Origin: Flavobacteriales bacterium
GTDB lineage: Bacteria; Bacteroidota; Bacteroidia; Flavobacteriales_F; PHOS-HE28
Reading direction: 5' to 3'
Assembly: GCA_020635695.1 (NCBI GenBank)
Contig: JACJZH010000005.1
Location: forward strand, 1 to 64,000
Length of the DNA: 64,000 bases
Both the position numbers and the translations under genes were made by a program. The notes below the pieces were generated by a model. It did no database searches. It was not told the DNA's origin and saw only the letters and a program-made list of their open reading frames with translations. Shown here piece by piece: positions 25,958 to 34,635 of this stretch. The first letter of the stretch is position 1; the number at the start of each line of letters is the position of its first letter.

Positions 25958-28567
25958 ATGCGCAAGGCCTTGTCCACACCGGTCCTCCTGCTCGCAGGGT
26001 TGGCCCTTTCGGGTGCCCTCAACGCCCAGGTGAGCGACGACTTCAGCGATGGCGACTTCACGGCGGACCCGGCGTGGAGCGGCGACGATGCGCTCTTCAC
26101 CGTGGATGCCGGGCAACTGCGCAGCAACAGCCCCGGCGCGGCCAACTACCAGCTGAGCACGCCCAGCACCCAGGCCGCGGAAGCCCAATGGGAACTGTTC
26201 GTGGACCTCAAGTTCAGCACCAGCGGCGCGAACTACGTGGACGTGTACCTGATGAGCGACAACGCCGACCTGGCCAGCGGCGTGAACGGCTACTACGTGC
26301 GCATGGGCGGAACGCAGGACCGCCTGGAACTCTTCCGCAGCAACGGCGGAACGGCGACCTCGTTGATCGTCTCCCCGGACGGCATCGTGAACAGCAGCAG
26401 TGACAACCCCTTCCGCATCCGGGTGAAGCGCGATGTGAACGACCTGTGGACGCTGGACTACGATGACGGCGCCACTGGCACCTACCTCACAGCCGGTACG
26501 GCCACCGATGCCACGCACGGCAGCAGCACCCACTTCGGCATCCGCATCGAGCAGAGCAGTGCCGCCGGTCCCATCAACAACCACTTCTTCGATGACATCC
26601 TGGTGGGGGCCATTCCCGTGGACCTGACCCCACCGCAGGTGGTGAGCGTCACCGCCATTTCCGATGTGCTTGTGGACGTGCTCTTCGACGAACCGCTGGA
26701 CCCGGCCACGGCAGGCGACGCGAACAACTACGACATCCAGCCCTTCATCGGGGTGAACACGGCCGTGCTGGACGGTACGGACCCCGCGCTGGTCCACCTG
26801 ACGCCCACCTTGGCCCTCACGAGCGGGAACACCTACGACCTGCTGGTGAGCGGCGTGGAGGACCTGGCCGGGAACGTCCTGCCCGCGGGCGCACCGATCC
26901 CCTTCAGCTACTTCGTGCCGGATGTGGCGCAGTTCCGCGATGTCACGATCAACGAGCTGATGGCCGACCCCACCCCGGTGGTGGGAATGCCGGAGGCCGA
27001 GTTCATCGAGCTGCACAACGCCACCCCGGACAGGTTCTTCGAGCTCGGGGGCTGGACGATCTCCGATGGCGGTACACCGGCCGCACTGCCCGCGGCTACG
27101 TTGGGTCCCGGGGAGTTCGTGCTCCTGACCACGGTCGCGGACGCGCCGCTCTTCACCGGCTTCGGCACCGTGCTGGCCGTGCCCGGCTTTCCCGCACTGA
27201 ACAACAGCGGCGACCCTCTGGTGCTCACCGACGACAACGGCACCACCATCGATGCGGTGACCTACGACCTGAGCTGGTACAACGATGCCGTGAAGGACGA
27301 CGGCGGCTGGACGCTGGAACAGATCGACCCCACCACCCCGTGCAGCGGCGCGGCCAACTGGACCGCCAGCAACGCCGGCGCCGGAGGCACGCCAGGTGCG
27401 CAGAACAGCGTGTACGCCATCGTGCCGGACAACGACCCGCCCGTGCTGATCAGCGTGCAGGTGAACGGCCCTTCCCAGGTCGTGCTCGTCTTCAACGAAG
27501 CGCTGGACACCGATGGGATCGGCACCGCAGGCTACACGATCGACCCCTTCCTGGACGTGGCCCAGGCCGTCCCGGGGCCGGAGGCGAACACCGTGGTCCT
27601 CGACCTCAACGACCCGCTGGTGGTGGGCGAGGTGTACACCGTGACCGTGACCGGGCTGACGGACTGCCCCGGCAACCCGATCGGCGGGGACAACAGCGCC
27701 GTGTTCGGCCTGCCCGAAGCGGTCCTGCCCGGCGACCTGGTGATCAATGAGGTGCTCTACGACCCGCGGGTGGGCGGCAGCGACTTCGTGGAACTGTACA
27801 ACCGCAGCGGCAAGGTGCTGGGGCTGGCCGGCCTGCGCATGGCGAACGAGGAGGATGGCCAGATCGCGAACCCGATCGTGATCACCCAGGCCAGTGTGCT
27901 GTTGTTGCCCGGCGAGTACATCCTGCTGACCGAGGACCCCGCGAACATCGCGACGGAGTATCCGCAGGGCCGCACCGACCGCTTCCTGCTCTGCGACCTG
28001 CCCGGCTACAACAACGGCGAAGGCACCGTGGTGCTGCAGGACCCGCAGGGCAACATGCTGGACCTGTTCCGCTACACGGACGACCTGCACTTCCCGCTGA
28101 TCAACGAGACCGAGGGCGTGAGCCTGGAGCGCGTGGACCCGGCACGATCCAGCGACGAGCCCACCAACTGGCACAGCGCCGCCGAGACCGCCGGTTGGGC
28201 CACACCCGGCTTCCTGAACTCGCAGTTCAGCGAGGCCCCCGAGCCCAGCGGCGAAATGACGATCGAACCGGCCATCTTCAGTCCGGACAACGACGGGTAC
28301 CAGGACCTGCTCACCATCCGCTACCGCTTCAACGAGCCCGGCTTCGTGGGCACGCTCGGCATTTATGACCTGGCCGGCCGCGAAGTGCGCCGGTTGATGG
28401 AGAACACCCTGCTGGGCGCCGACGGCGCGGTGAGCTGGGACGGTGTGATGGAGGGCGGCGAGAAGGCCCGTGTGGGGCCCTACGTGGTGGTCTTCGAGGC
28501 CTACGACCTGGCCGGCAACGTGGAGAAGTACCGCGGCACGGTGACGTTGGCGCACCGCTTCGAATGA
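25958..28567 (+). CDS. Secreted multi-domain protein with lamin-tail domains
   Basis: An 869-residue secreted protein. The start at 25958 gives a signal peptide (MRKALSTPVLLLAGLALSG, cleavage after about NAQ). The order is: a LamG/concanavalin-like beta domain (about 24-210), an Ig-like domain of the Big_5 type (from PPQVVSVTAISDVLVDVLF), a lamin-tail domain (INELMADPTPVVGMPEAEFI), a second Ig-like copy (PPVLISVQVNGPSQVVLVF), a second lamin-tail domain (INEVLYDPRVGGSDFVELY) and a C-terminal FlgD/T9SS-like module (FSPDNDGYQDLLTI, IYDLAGREVRRLM). It is probably surface-attached or released by T9SS. The closing module is not a textbook sorting domain, so the route is uncertain. The stop overlaps an aldehyde dehydrogenase gene (ATGA). 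Confidence 0.83.
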   Translation: MRKALSTPVLLLAGLALSGALNAQVSDDFSDGDFTADPAWSGDDALFTVDAGQLRSNSPGAANYQLSTPSTQAAEAQWELFVDLKFSTSGANYVDVYLMSDNADLASGVNGYYVRMGGTQDRLELFRSNGGTATSLIVSPDGIVNSSSDNPFRIRVKRDVNDLWTLDYDDGATGTYLTAGTATDATHGSSTHFGIRIEQSSAAGPINNHFFDDILVGAIPVDLTPPQVVSVTAISDVLVDVLFDEPLDPATAGDANNYDIQPFIGVNTAVLDGTDPALVHLTPTLALTSGNTYDLLVSGVEDLAGNVLPAGAPIPFSYFVPDVAQFRDVTINELMADPTPVVGMPEAEFIELHNATPDRFFELGGWTISDGGTPAALPAATLGPGEFVLLTTVADAPLFTGFGTVLAVPGFPALNNSGDPLVLTDDNGTTIDAVTYDLSWYNDAVKDDGGWTLEQIDPTTPCSGAANWTASNAGAGGTPGAQNSVYAIVPDNDPPVLISVQVNGPSQVVLVFNEALDTDGIGTAGYTIDPFLDVAQAVPGPEANTVVLDLNDPLVVGEVYTVTVTGLTDCPGNPIGGDNSAVFGLPEAVLPGDLVINEVLYDPRVGGSDFVELYNRSGKVLGLAGLRMANEEDGQIANPIVITQASVLLLPGEYILLTEDPANIATEYPQGRTDRFLLCDLPGYNNGEGTVVLQDPQGNMLDLFRYTDDLHFPLINETEGVSLERVDPARSSDEPTNWHSAAETAGWATPGFLNSQFSEAPEPSGEMTIEPAIFSPDNDGYQDLLTIRYRFNEPGFVGTLGIYDLAGREVRRLMENTLLGADGAVSWDGVMEGGEKARVGPYVVVFEAYDLAGNVEKYRGTVTLAHRFE

Positions 28568-29985
28568 GGTCCGAGCACTACATCGGCGGCCAGTGGTCCT
28601 CCGCCGGCGACGGCACCTTCAACAGCGTGCACGATCCCTATTCCGGCGAAGCGCTTGCGAGCGTGCCTCAAGCCACGGCCGCCCAGATGGACCAGGCCAT
28701 TGCAGCAGCGCATGGTGCCAGGGCCGAGCTGGCCGCACTTCCTGCGGAAGAGCGTGCGGACCGACTGGAACGACTGGCCGAAGCGATCGCCGAACGCCAC
28801 GAGGACCTGGCCCAGCTGATCCGCCGGGAGGCCGGCAAACCCATCGCGTATGCCCGCACGGAAGTGTCGCGCGGGATCACCACCGTGAAGCTGGCGGCGG
28901 CCGAAGCACGGCGGCTGAAGGACGAGGTCATCGACGTGGACTACGATGCCGGCAAGGGACGAACGGCCATCGTGCGCCGGATGCCGGTGGGACCGGTGGC
29001 CGCGATCACGCCCTTCAACTTCCCGTTGAACCTGGTGCTGCACAAGGTGGCCCCGGCGCTCGCCATGGGCTGTCCCGTGGTGTTGAAGCCCGCCCCCCAG
29101 GCCCCGCTCACCGCCCTGGCCCTGGCGGAACTCATCGACACCCTGGACCTCCCTCCGGGCTCCTTCAACGTGGTGGTCTGTGGCAACGAGGTGGCCGAAC
29201 GGCTCGTGACCGACGCGCGCATGGCCATGCTCAGCTTCACCGGCAGCGACAAGGTCGGTTGGAAGCTGAAGTCGATCTCCGGAAAGAAGAAGGTGGCCCT
29301 GGAGCTGGGCGGCAACGCTGCGGTGATCGTGGACGAGGGCTCGGACCTGTCCGCCACTGCCAAGTCCGTGGCCTACGGCGCCTACCTCTATGCCGGCCAG
29401 ATCTGCATCAGCACCCAGCGCATATACGCGGTGGACGCGGTGTTCGAGGCCTTCCGTGAGCGGCTGGTGGAGGAGGTCGGAAGGGTCGTGAGCGGAGACC
29501 CCGCGAAGGATGATGTCGTGAACGGACCATTGATCGACGACCACCATTTCGCGCGCATCGGGACCTGGGTAAGTGAAGCGCAGGAGGCAGGGGCCGAGGT
29601 GCTTTGCGGCGGACGGCCGCTCGATGCGGACCATCGCCTTTATTCACCCACCCTGCTCACCGGCACGGACCCGTCCATGAAGGTGAACGGCGAAGAGGTC
29701 TTCGGGCCGGTCGCCGTGCTGGAGCGTGCAACGGACCTCAACGAGGCCATCCGGCTGGTGAACGATTCGCGCTACGGACTTCAGGCAGGTGTCTTCACCC
29801 CGAACGAGGCCCATGTACGGCAGGCCTTTGCCGAGCTTCAGGTGGGCGGCGTGATCATCAACGGCGTGCCCGGCTTCCGTGTGGACGGCATGCCCTATGG
29901 TGGCGTGAAGGACAGCGGGCTGGGGCGCGAGGGGCCGCGCTACGCGATGCACGAGATGAGCGAGCCGAGGGTGTTGATCTACTGA
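28564..29985 (+). CDS. NAD(P)-dependent aldehyde dehydrogenase (GAPN/lactaldehyde dehydrogenase-like)
   Basis: A 473-residue cytoplasmic dehydrogenase. It shows the oxyanion and cofactor segment ITPFNFPLNLVLHKVAPALA, SFTGSDKVGW, the general-base glutamate in LELGGNAAVIVDE and the catalytic cysteine in AGQICISTQRIY; the C-terminal GVPGFRVDGMPYGGVKDSG is also typical. The closest named groups are non-phosphorylating glyceraldehyde-3-phosphate and lactaldehyde dehydrogenases, but the substrate is unproven. The start overlaps the stop of the surface-protein gene (ATGA). The 3' end overlaps the convergent lpxD gene by 7 bases. Confidence 0.9.
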   Translation: MRSEHYIGGQWSSAGDGTFNSVHDPYSGEALASVPQATAAQMDQAIAAAHGARAELAALPAEERADRLERLAEAIAERHEDLAQLIRREAGKPIAYARTEVSRGITTVKLAAAEARRLKDEVIDVDYDAGKGRTAIVRRMPVGPVAAITPFNFPLNLVLHKVAPALAMGCPVVLKPAPQAPLTALALAELIDTLDLPPGSFNVVVCGNEVAERLVTDARMAMLSFTGSDKVGWKLKSISGKKKVALELGGNAAVIVDEGSDLSATAKSVAYGAYLYAGQICISTQRIYAVDAVFEAFRERLVEEVGRVVSGDPAKDDVVNGPLIDDHHFARIGTWVSEAQEAGAEVLCGGRPLDADHRLYSPTLLTGTDPSMKVNGEEVFGPVAVLERATDLNEAIRLVNDSRYGLQAGVFTPNEAHVRQAFAELQVGGVIINGVPGFRVDGMPYGGVKDSGLGREGPRYAMHEMSEPRVLIY

Positions 29986-31001
29986 TCCTTCACCCGCTCC
30001 TCCAGGCCTTCCACGCGTTCCACCAACCGCTCCAGGTTCCGGAAGTGGATATAGCTCTTGCGGTACTTCTGCACCTCGAAGGCGGGCGAACCCATGTAGG
30101 TCTCTCCGGCCCGGGTGTTCTTGCTGATGCCGCTCTGTGCGGCCACGATGGTGCCATCGGCGATCTTCAAATGACCGATGATGCCCACCTGCCCGCTGAA
30201 CATGCAGTTCTTTCCGATCCTGGTGCTGCCGGCCACCACACCACCCGCCGCGTAGTAGGTGTTCTCGCCCACCTCCACGTTGTGCGCGATGTGGATCAGG
30301 TTGTCGAACTTGACCCCCTTGCGCAGGATGGTGCTGCCCAAGGTGGCCCGGTCGATGGCGCAGTTGGCACCGATCTCCACGCCGTCCTCGATCACCACGT
30401 TGCCGATCTGCGGGACCTTTTCCGCGGCGTCCGGCCCCGTGGCGAACCGGAAGCCGTCGCTGCCGATCACCGTGCCGCTGTGGATGATGCAGTCGGCCCC
30501 CACCACGCAGTCCGAGTAGATCGTCACGTTGGCGAAGACCGTGGTGTTGTCGCCGATGGTCACGTTGTCGCCGATGTAGGCGTGGGGGTAGACCTTCACA
30601 TTGTGGCCCAGCTTGGCGTTGGCGCCGATGTAGGCCAGCGCGCCGATGTAGCAGTTGTCGCCGTAGGTGGCGCCCGGTTCGATCACCGCCTGCGGTGCAA
30701 CGCCCTTCTTGTCCAGCTTGATCGTGTTGTATAGGGCCAGCACCTTGGCGAAGGCAGCCTGCGCATCGGGCACGCGCACCAGGGTGGTCTTCACCGGGGC
30801 CGTGAGCTCGAAGGCGGTTCCGATGATCACCACGCTGGCGGTGGTGTCGTACACGTACTGCGTGTAGGCCGGGTTGGCGAGGAAGGACAGGGACCCTTCA
30901 CCACCCTCCTCGATCTTGGAGAGCCGGCCTACCGTGGCGTTGGGGTCGCCTTCCACGGTGCCTTGAAGGAGCTCGGCGATCTGTGCGGCGGTGAATTGCA
31001 T
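29979..31001 (-). CDS. lpxD: UDP-3-O-acylglucosamine N-acyltransferase
   Basis: A 340-residue enzyme that adds the second 3-hydroxyacyl chain to UDP-3-O-acylglucosamine in lipid A synthesis. After a UDP-binding N-domain, a left-handed beta-helix of hexapeptide repeats runs from about residue 100, including VIEPGATYGDNCYIG and AYIGDNVTIGDN; the catalytic histidine is in IHIAHNVEVGENTYYAAGG. ATG 31001 matches the family N-terminus (MQFTAAQIAELL) and sits 24 bases downstream of a -7-like element; the in-frame upstream codon at 31028 is within it. It signals a Gram-negative outer membrane with lipid A. Confidence 0.95.
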   Translation of the reverse strand: MQFTAAQIAELLQGTVEGDPNATVGRLSKIEEGGEGSLSFLANPAYTQYVYDTTASVVIIGTAFELTAPVKTTLVRVPDAQAAFAKVLALYNTIKLDKKGVAPQAVIEPGATYGDNCYIGALAYIGANAKLGHNVKVYPHAYIGDNVTIGDNTTVFANVTIYSDCVVGADCIIHSGTVIGSDGFRFATGPDAAEKVPQIGNVVIEDGVEIGANCAIDRATLGSTILRKGVKFDNLIHIAHNVEVGENTYYAAGGVVAGSTRIGKNCMFSGQVGIIGHLKIADGTIVAAQSGISKNTRAGETYMGSPAFEVQKYRKSYIHFRNLERLVERVEGLEERVKDQ

Positions 31002-31024
31002 GGGGGAGCGTTCTGAATGGAGCG

Positions 31025-31032
31025 CCAAGGTA
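31025..31032 (-). promoter_or_regulatory. Bacteroidota -7-like element (TACCTTGG) for lpxD
   Basis: Minus-strand TAnnTTGG, 23 bases before the lpxD ATG. The same variant is seen at 37333 and, as TAACTTGG, at 49954. Confidence 0.45.
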
Positions 31033-31122
31033 GCAGCGAGGTCGTTCGCCGCGCCGCATCCCTCTGCGTGGTGATGCCGAACTTCGCCTCACCGCCGGCG
31101 CCCTCGCATCGGCGAGCACCGC

Positions 31123-32919
31123 ATGTCCATCGACGTCCGCGAGAAAGTCCGCCTGCTGCCACACACACCGGGCGTGTACCAGTTCCTCGATGCCGACGGG
31201 AAGATCCTCTACGTGGGCAAGGCCAAGGACCTGCGCCACCGCGTGGGCAGCTACTTCGCCAAGCACCACCCGGACGGAAAGACGCGCATGCTGGTGAAGC
31301 GCATCGCCGACCTGCGCGTGATCGTGGTGCCCACCGAGTTCGAGGCGCTGCTGCTGGAGAACTCCCTGATCAAGGAGCACCAGCCACGTTACAACATCAA
31401 CCTGCGCGACGACAAGAGCTTCCCCTTCATCCGCATCCGCAACGAACGCTTCCCCCGGGTGGAAGGCATGCGCAACCCGGAGGACGACGGCAGCGAATAC
31501 TACGGCCCCTATGCCAGCGTGCGCACCATGAAGACCGTGCTGCAGCTCGTGCACAAACTGTACAAACTGCGCACCTGCAACTACGACCTCAGCGCGAAGC
31601 ACATCGAGGCAGGCAAGTACAAGCGGTGCCTGGAGTACCACATCGGCAACTGCAAGGCACCCTGCGAAGGGCTGCAGACCGAGGCGGAGTACGACCGGAA
31701 CATCCAGCTGGTGCGTGAGATCGTGAAGGGACGCGTAACGGGCGTGATCCGCCTGTTGAAGGAACGCATGCAGGTGCATGCCGAGCAGCTCGAGTTCGAG
31801 GAGGCCGCCGAGCTGAAGGAGAAGATCGCGCGCCTGGAGCACTACCGGGCCAAGAGCATCGTGGTGAACCCGGACATCGGCGACGTGGACATCTTCGGCC
31901 TGGCCGGCGACACCGGCAGCACCTACGTCAATTACATGCGGGTGATCGACGGGGCCGTGGTGCATGGCATCACCATCGAACTGAAACGCCGCATCGCCAC
32001 CAGCGACGCCGAGGTGCTCCAGCTGGCCATCGCCGAACTGCGGCAGCGATACCACAGCACCGCACCGGAGGCCATCGTGCCCTTCGACCCGGAGATCGAG
32101 GTGCCCGGCCTGCGCTTCACCATTCCCCAGCGGGGCGACAAGAAGCAGTTGCTGGAGCTCTCCGAACGCAACGCGCGTTACTTCATGCTGGACAAGCAGA
32201 AACAGGAGAAGCTCACCGACCCGGAGGGGGCCACCGAGCGTGTCCTGCAGCAATTGAAGGAGGACCTGCGGTTGAGCGAGCTGCCCCGCCACATCGAGTG
32301 CTTCGACAACAGCAATACGCAGGGCACCGACCCCGTGAGCGCCTGTGTGGTGTTCAAGGACGCCAAGCCCAGCCGCAAGGACTACCGGCACTTCAACATC
32401 CGCACGGTGGAGGGACCGGACGACTTCGCCAGCATGGAGGAGGCCGTGGAACGTCGTTACAGCCGTCTGGTCACCGAAGGTTCGGAGCTGCCCCAGCTGA
32501 TCGTGATCGATGGCGGAAAAGGCCAGTTGAGCGCAGCGGTCAAGGCCTTGGACCGGTTGGGGCTGCGCGGGAAGATCGCCGTGGTGGGCATCGCCAAGAA
32601 ACTGGAGGAGCTCTACTTCCCGGACGACCCCGTTCCCCTGCACATCGACAAGCGCAGCAGCAGCCTGAAGGTGATCCAGCACCTGCGCAACGAGGCGCAT
32701 CGGTTCGGCATCACCCATCATCGCGGGCGCCGCAGCAAGCGGGTGGTGCGCACCGCGCTGGAGGACATCCCCGGGATCGGGCCAGGCACCGCTCGCAAAC
32801 TCCTGACCCGCTTCGGGTCCATCCAGGGCATCAAGGACGCCCTTCCGGAGGACGTATCCGCGGCCATCGGAGCGAAAAAGGCCGATGTGGTGTTGAAGGC
32901 CCTGGCGGCCGGAACCTGA
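31123..32919 (+). CDS. uvrC: Excinuclease ABC subunit C
   Basis: A 598-residue endonuclease of nucleotide excision repair that makes both incisions around a UvrAB-marked lesion. The GIY-YIG domain is at residues 12-90 (TPGVYQFLDADGKILYVGKA), followed by the cysteine-containing region CLEYHIGNCKAPCEG, the UVR domain near 222-255 (QLEFEEAAELKEKIARLEHY), the RNase H-like endonuclease with ECFDNSNTQGTDPVSA, and helix-hairpin-helix motifs at the C-terminus (IPGIGPGTARKLLTRF). Length is normal. A small hairpin (31103-31116, CTCGC/GCGAG) lies just before the ATG. No clear -7 element is seen in the 121-base divergent gap on this strand. Confidence 0.96.
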   Translation: MSIDVREKVRLLPHTPGVYQFLDADGKILYVGKAKDLRHRVGSYFAKHHPDGKTRMLVKRIADLRVIVVPTEFEALLLENSLIKEHQPRYNINLRDDKSFPFIRIRNERFPRVEGMRNPEDDGSEYYGPYASVRTMKTVLQLVHKLYKLRTCNYDLSAKHIEAGKYKRCLEYHIGNCKAPCEGLQTEAEYDRNIQLVREIVKGRVTGVIRLLKERMQVHAEQLEFEEAAELKEKIARLEHYRAKSIVVNPDIGDVDIFGLAGDTGSTYVNYMRVIDGAVVHGITIELKRRIATSDAEVLQLAIAELRQRYHSTAPEAIVPFDPEIEVPGLRFTIPQRGDKKQLLELSERNARYFMLDKQKQEKLTDPEGATERVLQQLKEDLRLSELPRHIECFDNSNTQGTDPVSACVVFKDAKPSRKDYRHFNIRTVEGPDDFASMEEAVERRYSRLVTEGSELPQLIVIDGGKGQLSAAVKALDRLGLRGKIAVVGIAKKLEELYFPDDPVPLHIDKRSSSLKVIQHLRNEAHRFGITHHRGRRSKRVVRTALEDIPGIGPGTARKLLTRFGSIQGIKDALPEDVSAAIGAKKADVVLKALAAGT

Positions 32920-32929
32920 TCTTCGCCCC

Positions 32930-33853
32930 ATGCGTGCCCTGGCCCTCCCACTGCTGCTGATCGGCTTCCTGTCCGCCCAGGCCCAGGAGGATTGGGATTG
33001 GTGGAACGAGACCCACCAGTGGGACGGGGTCACCCATTGGTGGCGTTACCTCACGCCATCGGCCTACTACCTCGGGCCCAACGCCCTTCCCGTTCCCTCG
33101 CTGATGAACGGGGAGCTCGATGACGAAGTGCGCCTTTCACTAGGTGCCGAAGGGCATTTCAGCAGTGGCGATGACACCCAGGACCTGATGACCGGCCTCC
33201 ATGCCCCGTTCGCTGGTGGCCGCGTGGCCCTGCAGCTGGATTGGATGGCGCTGGAACACTACACGATGGACACCGTTACGCGCGACGAACGCGCGGCCAG
33301 GGACCGCGATGGCACCGGTGTGAGCACCGGCGACCTGTACGTGGCCACGCTGGTGCAGCTGGTCCAGGAGAACGACGACCACGGTGGCCTGCTGCTGCGC
33401 ATCCGGCTGAAGACCGCCAGCGGCAACAACCTTGCCGGCGCACGTCATTCGGAGACCCCGGGCTACTCCTTCGACCTCTCCTGGGGGCGCTGGCTGAAGG
33501 CGGGTTCCGGGTGGCTGAAGCGCTGGCGGCCTCATGCCATGGCCGGCTTCCTGGTCTACCAGACCAACCGGGACGATTTCTACCAGAACGACTGCCTGCT
33601 ATTCGGGGCGGGTGTGCTTGGCGACCATGGCGGCCTGCGCAGTGAAGTGGGCGTGGCGGGCTACCTGGGGTACCTGGACCTCCGCGACCGTCCCATCGTG
33701 CTGCGGGCGGCGCTCACCACCCACCGACCCGGAAAGCTGGAGCATCGCCTGGGCGTGCAGGCACCGGTGCAGGACTGGCGCTACCTGAGCGTGGCCTATA
33801 CCCTGCGGGTGTACCTGGGCGGCCCCCTGTGGAGTGGCCGGGATACCCGTTGA
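32930..33853 (+). CDS. Predicted secreted beta-rich (outer-membrane) protein, unknown function
   Basis: A 307-residue protein with a signal peptide (MRALALPLLLIGFLSAQAQ). The mature part is rich in Trp/Tyr and in alternating hydrophobic strands (GRVALQLDWMALE, GLLLRIRLKTAS, SEVGVAGYLGYLDL, HRLGVQAPVQDWRYLSVAYT), which suggests an outer-membrane beta-barrel; the last strand does not end in an aromatic residue. A family of such proteins occurs in Bacteroidota, but I cannot name a function. It follows uvrC by 10 bases and precedes a DUF3667 gene by 26, so it may belong to the uvrC transcript. Confidence 0.72.
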   Translation: MRALALPLLLIGFLSAQAQEDWDWWNETHQWDGVTHWWRYLTPSAYYLGPNALPVPSLMNGELDDEVRLSLGAEGHFSSGDDTQDLMTGLHAPFAGGRVALQLDWMALEHYTMDTVTRDERAARDRDGTGVSTGDLYVATLVQLVQENDDHGGLLLRIRLKTASGNNLAGARHSETPGYSFDLSWGRWLKAGSGWLKRWRPHAMAGFLVYQTNRDDFYQNDCLLFGAGVLGDHGGLRSEVGVAGYLGYLDLRDRPIVLRAALTTHRPGKLEHRLGVQAPVQDWRYLSVAYTLRVYLGGPLWSGRDTR

Positions 33854-33867
33854 TCGCCCGGCCGCCG

Positions 33868-33877
33868 TACTTTTTCG
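33868..33877 (+). promoter_or_regulatory. Possible -7-like element (TACTTTTTCG) before the DUF3667 gene
   Basis: A stretched TAnnTTTCG immediately before ATG 33880; it would give a nearly leaderless transcript. The match is imperfect. Confidence 0.3.
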
Positions 33878-33879
33878 GC

Positions 33880-34635
33880 ATGGAGCCCTGCCCCAACTGC
33901 GGAGCATCGTTCGCCACACCGTTCTGTCACGCCTGCGGGCAGAAGCGTGTGAAGCCCGGGATCCGGCTTGGCGAGGTGCTGGGCGACTTCGTCAGTGGCC
34001 TGTTCAACGTGGACGCTCCCCTGCCGCGGACGCTGTACACTTTCTTCAAGGGGCCCGGTCGATTGACCCGCCTGTTCGTGGCCGGCCGCCGCAAGGCCTT
34101 CACACCACCCGTGCGGTATTTCCTCATGGGCGTCGGCTTCTATTACCTCATGCGGTTCATCCTGGGTTGGGACCCCGTGGATGCGGCGATGCATTTGTCC
34201 GGGCAGCAGGAGCTTCCGGACACGCCCGCACTCCGGGTGAACCACTGGATGAGCCGCAACGTGAACCTGCTGCTGCCGATCATGATGATCATGCTGACCT
34301 CGGCCGACCGGCTCTTCTTCCTGCGCACGGAGCTCAGCTGGTCGGAGCGCCTGGTGCACTACCTCTTCGCCACCGGCACCTACCTGATCTGTTCCACCCT
34401 GCTGATCCCGTTGTACACGCACTGGCCGGGCCTTCAGTTGTTGGGCTTCCTGGTGATCTTCGGCATCCTGATCGGGGCCGCGATCTCCCTGCATCGCCGG
34501 ACGGTCTGGAACATCCTGAAGGCCGTGGTGATGGTGCCAGCGACCTTCCTGCTCTACGTGCTCCTGTGCACCGTGCTGGTCGCCCTGTTCCTGGGCCTGC
34601 CCATCGAGGAAGTGCTCGTGCGAGGTCCGCGATGA
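33880..34635 (+). CDS. DUF3667 family zinc-ribbon membrane protein
   Basis: A 251-residue membrane protein of the Bacteroidota family DUF3667. The N-terminus holds the zinc ribbon CPNCGASFATPFCHACGQ (two CxxC pairs), then a short domain with FVSGLFNVDAPLPRTL, and about four to five membrane helices (VRYFLMGVGFYYLMRF; LLPIMMIMLTS; LVHYLFATGTYLICSTLLI; LLGFLVIFGILIG; FLLYVLLCTVLVALFLGL). The function is unknown. Start 33880 is preferred over a GTG at 33829, which would add 17 unrelated residues overlapping the previous gene. The stop overlaps the next ATG (ATGA), coupling it to a glycosyltransferase. Confidence 0.82.
   Translation: MEPCPNCGASFATPFCHACGQKRVKPGIRLGEVLGDFVSGLFNVDAPLPRTLYTFFKGPGRLTRLFVAGRRKAFTPPVRYFLMGVGFYYLMRFILGWDPVDAAMHLSGQQELPDTPALRVNHWMSRNVNLLLPIMMIMLTSADRLFFLRTELSWSERLVHYLFATGTYLICSTLLIPLYTHWPGLQLLGFLVIFGILIGAAISLHRRTVWNILKAVVMVPATFLLYVLLCTVLVALFLGLPIEEVLVRGPR

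Noticed and set aside
25913..28555. Minus-strand open frame (880 codons) opposite the lamin-tail gene
   Set aside because: Antisense artefact of high GC; its sequence has no recognisable domain, while the plus strand has a signal peptide, two lamin-tail domains and Ig-like domains.
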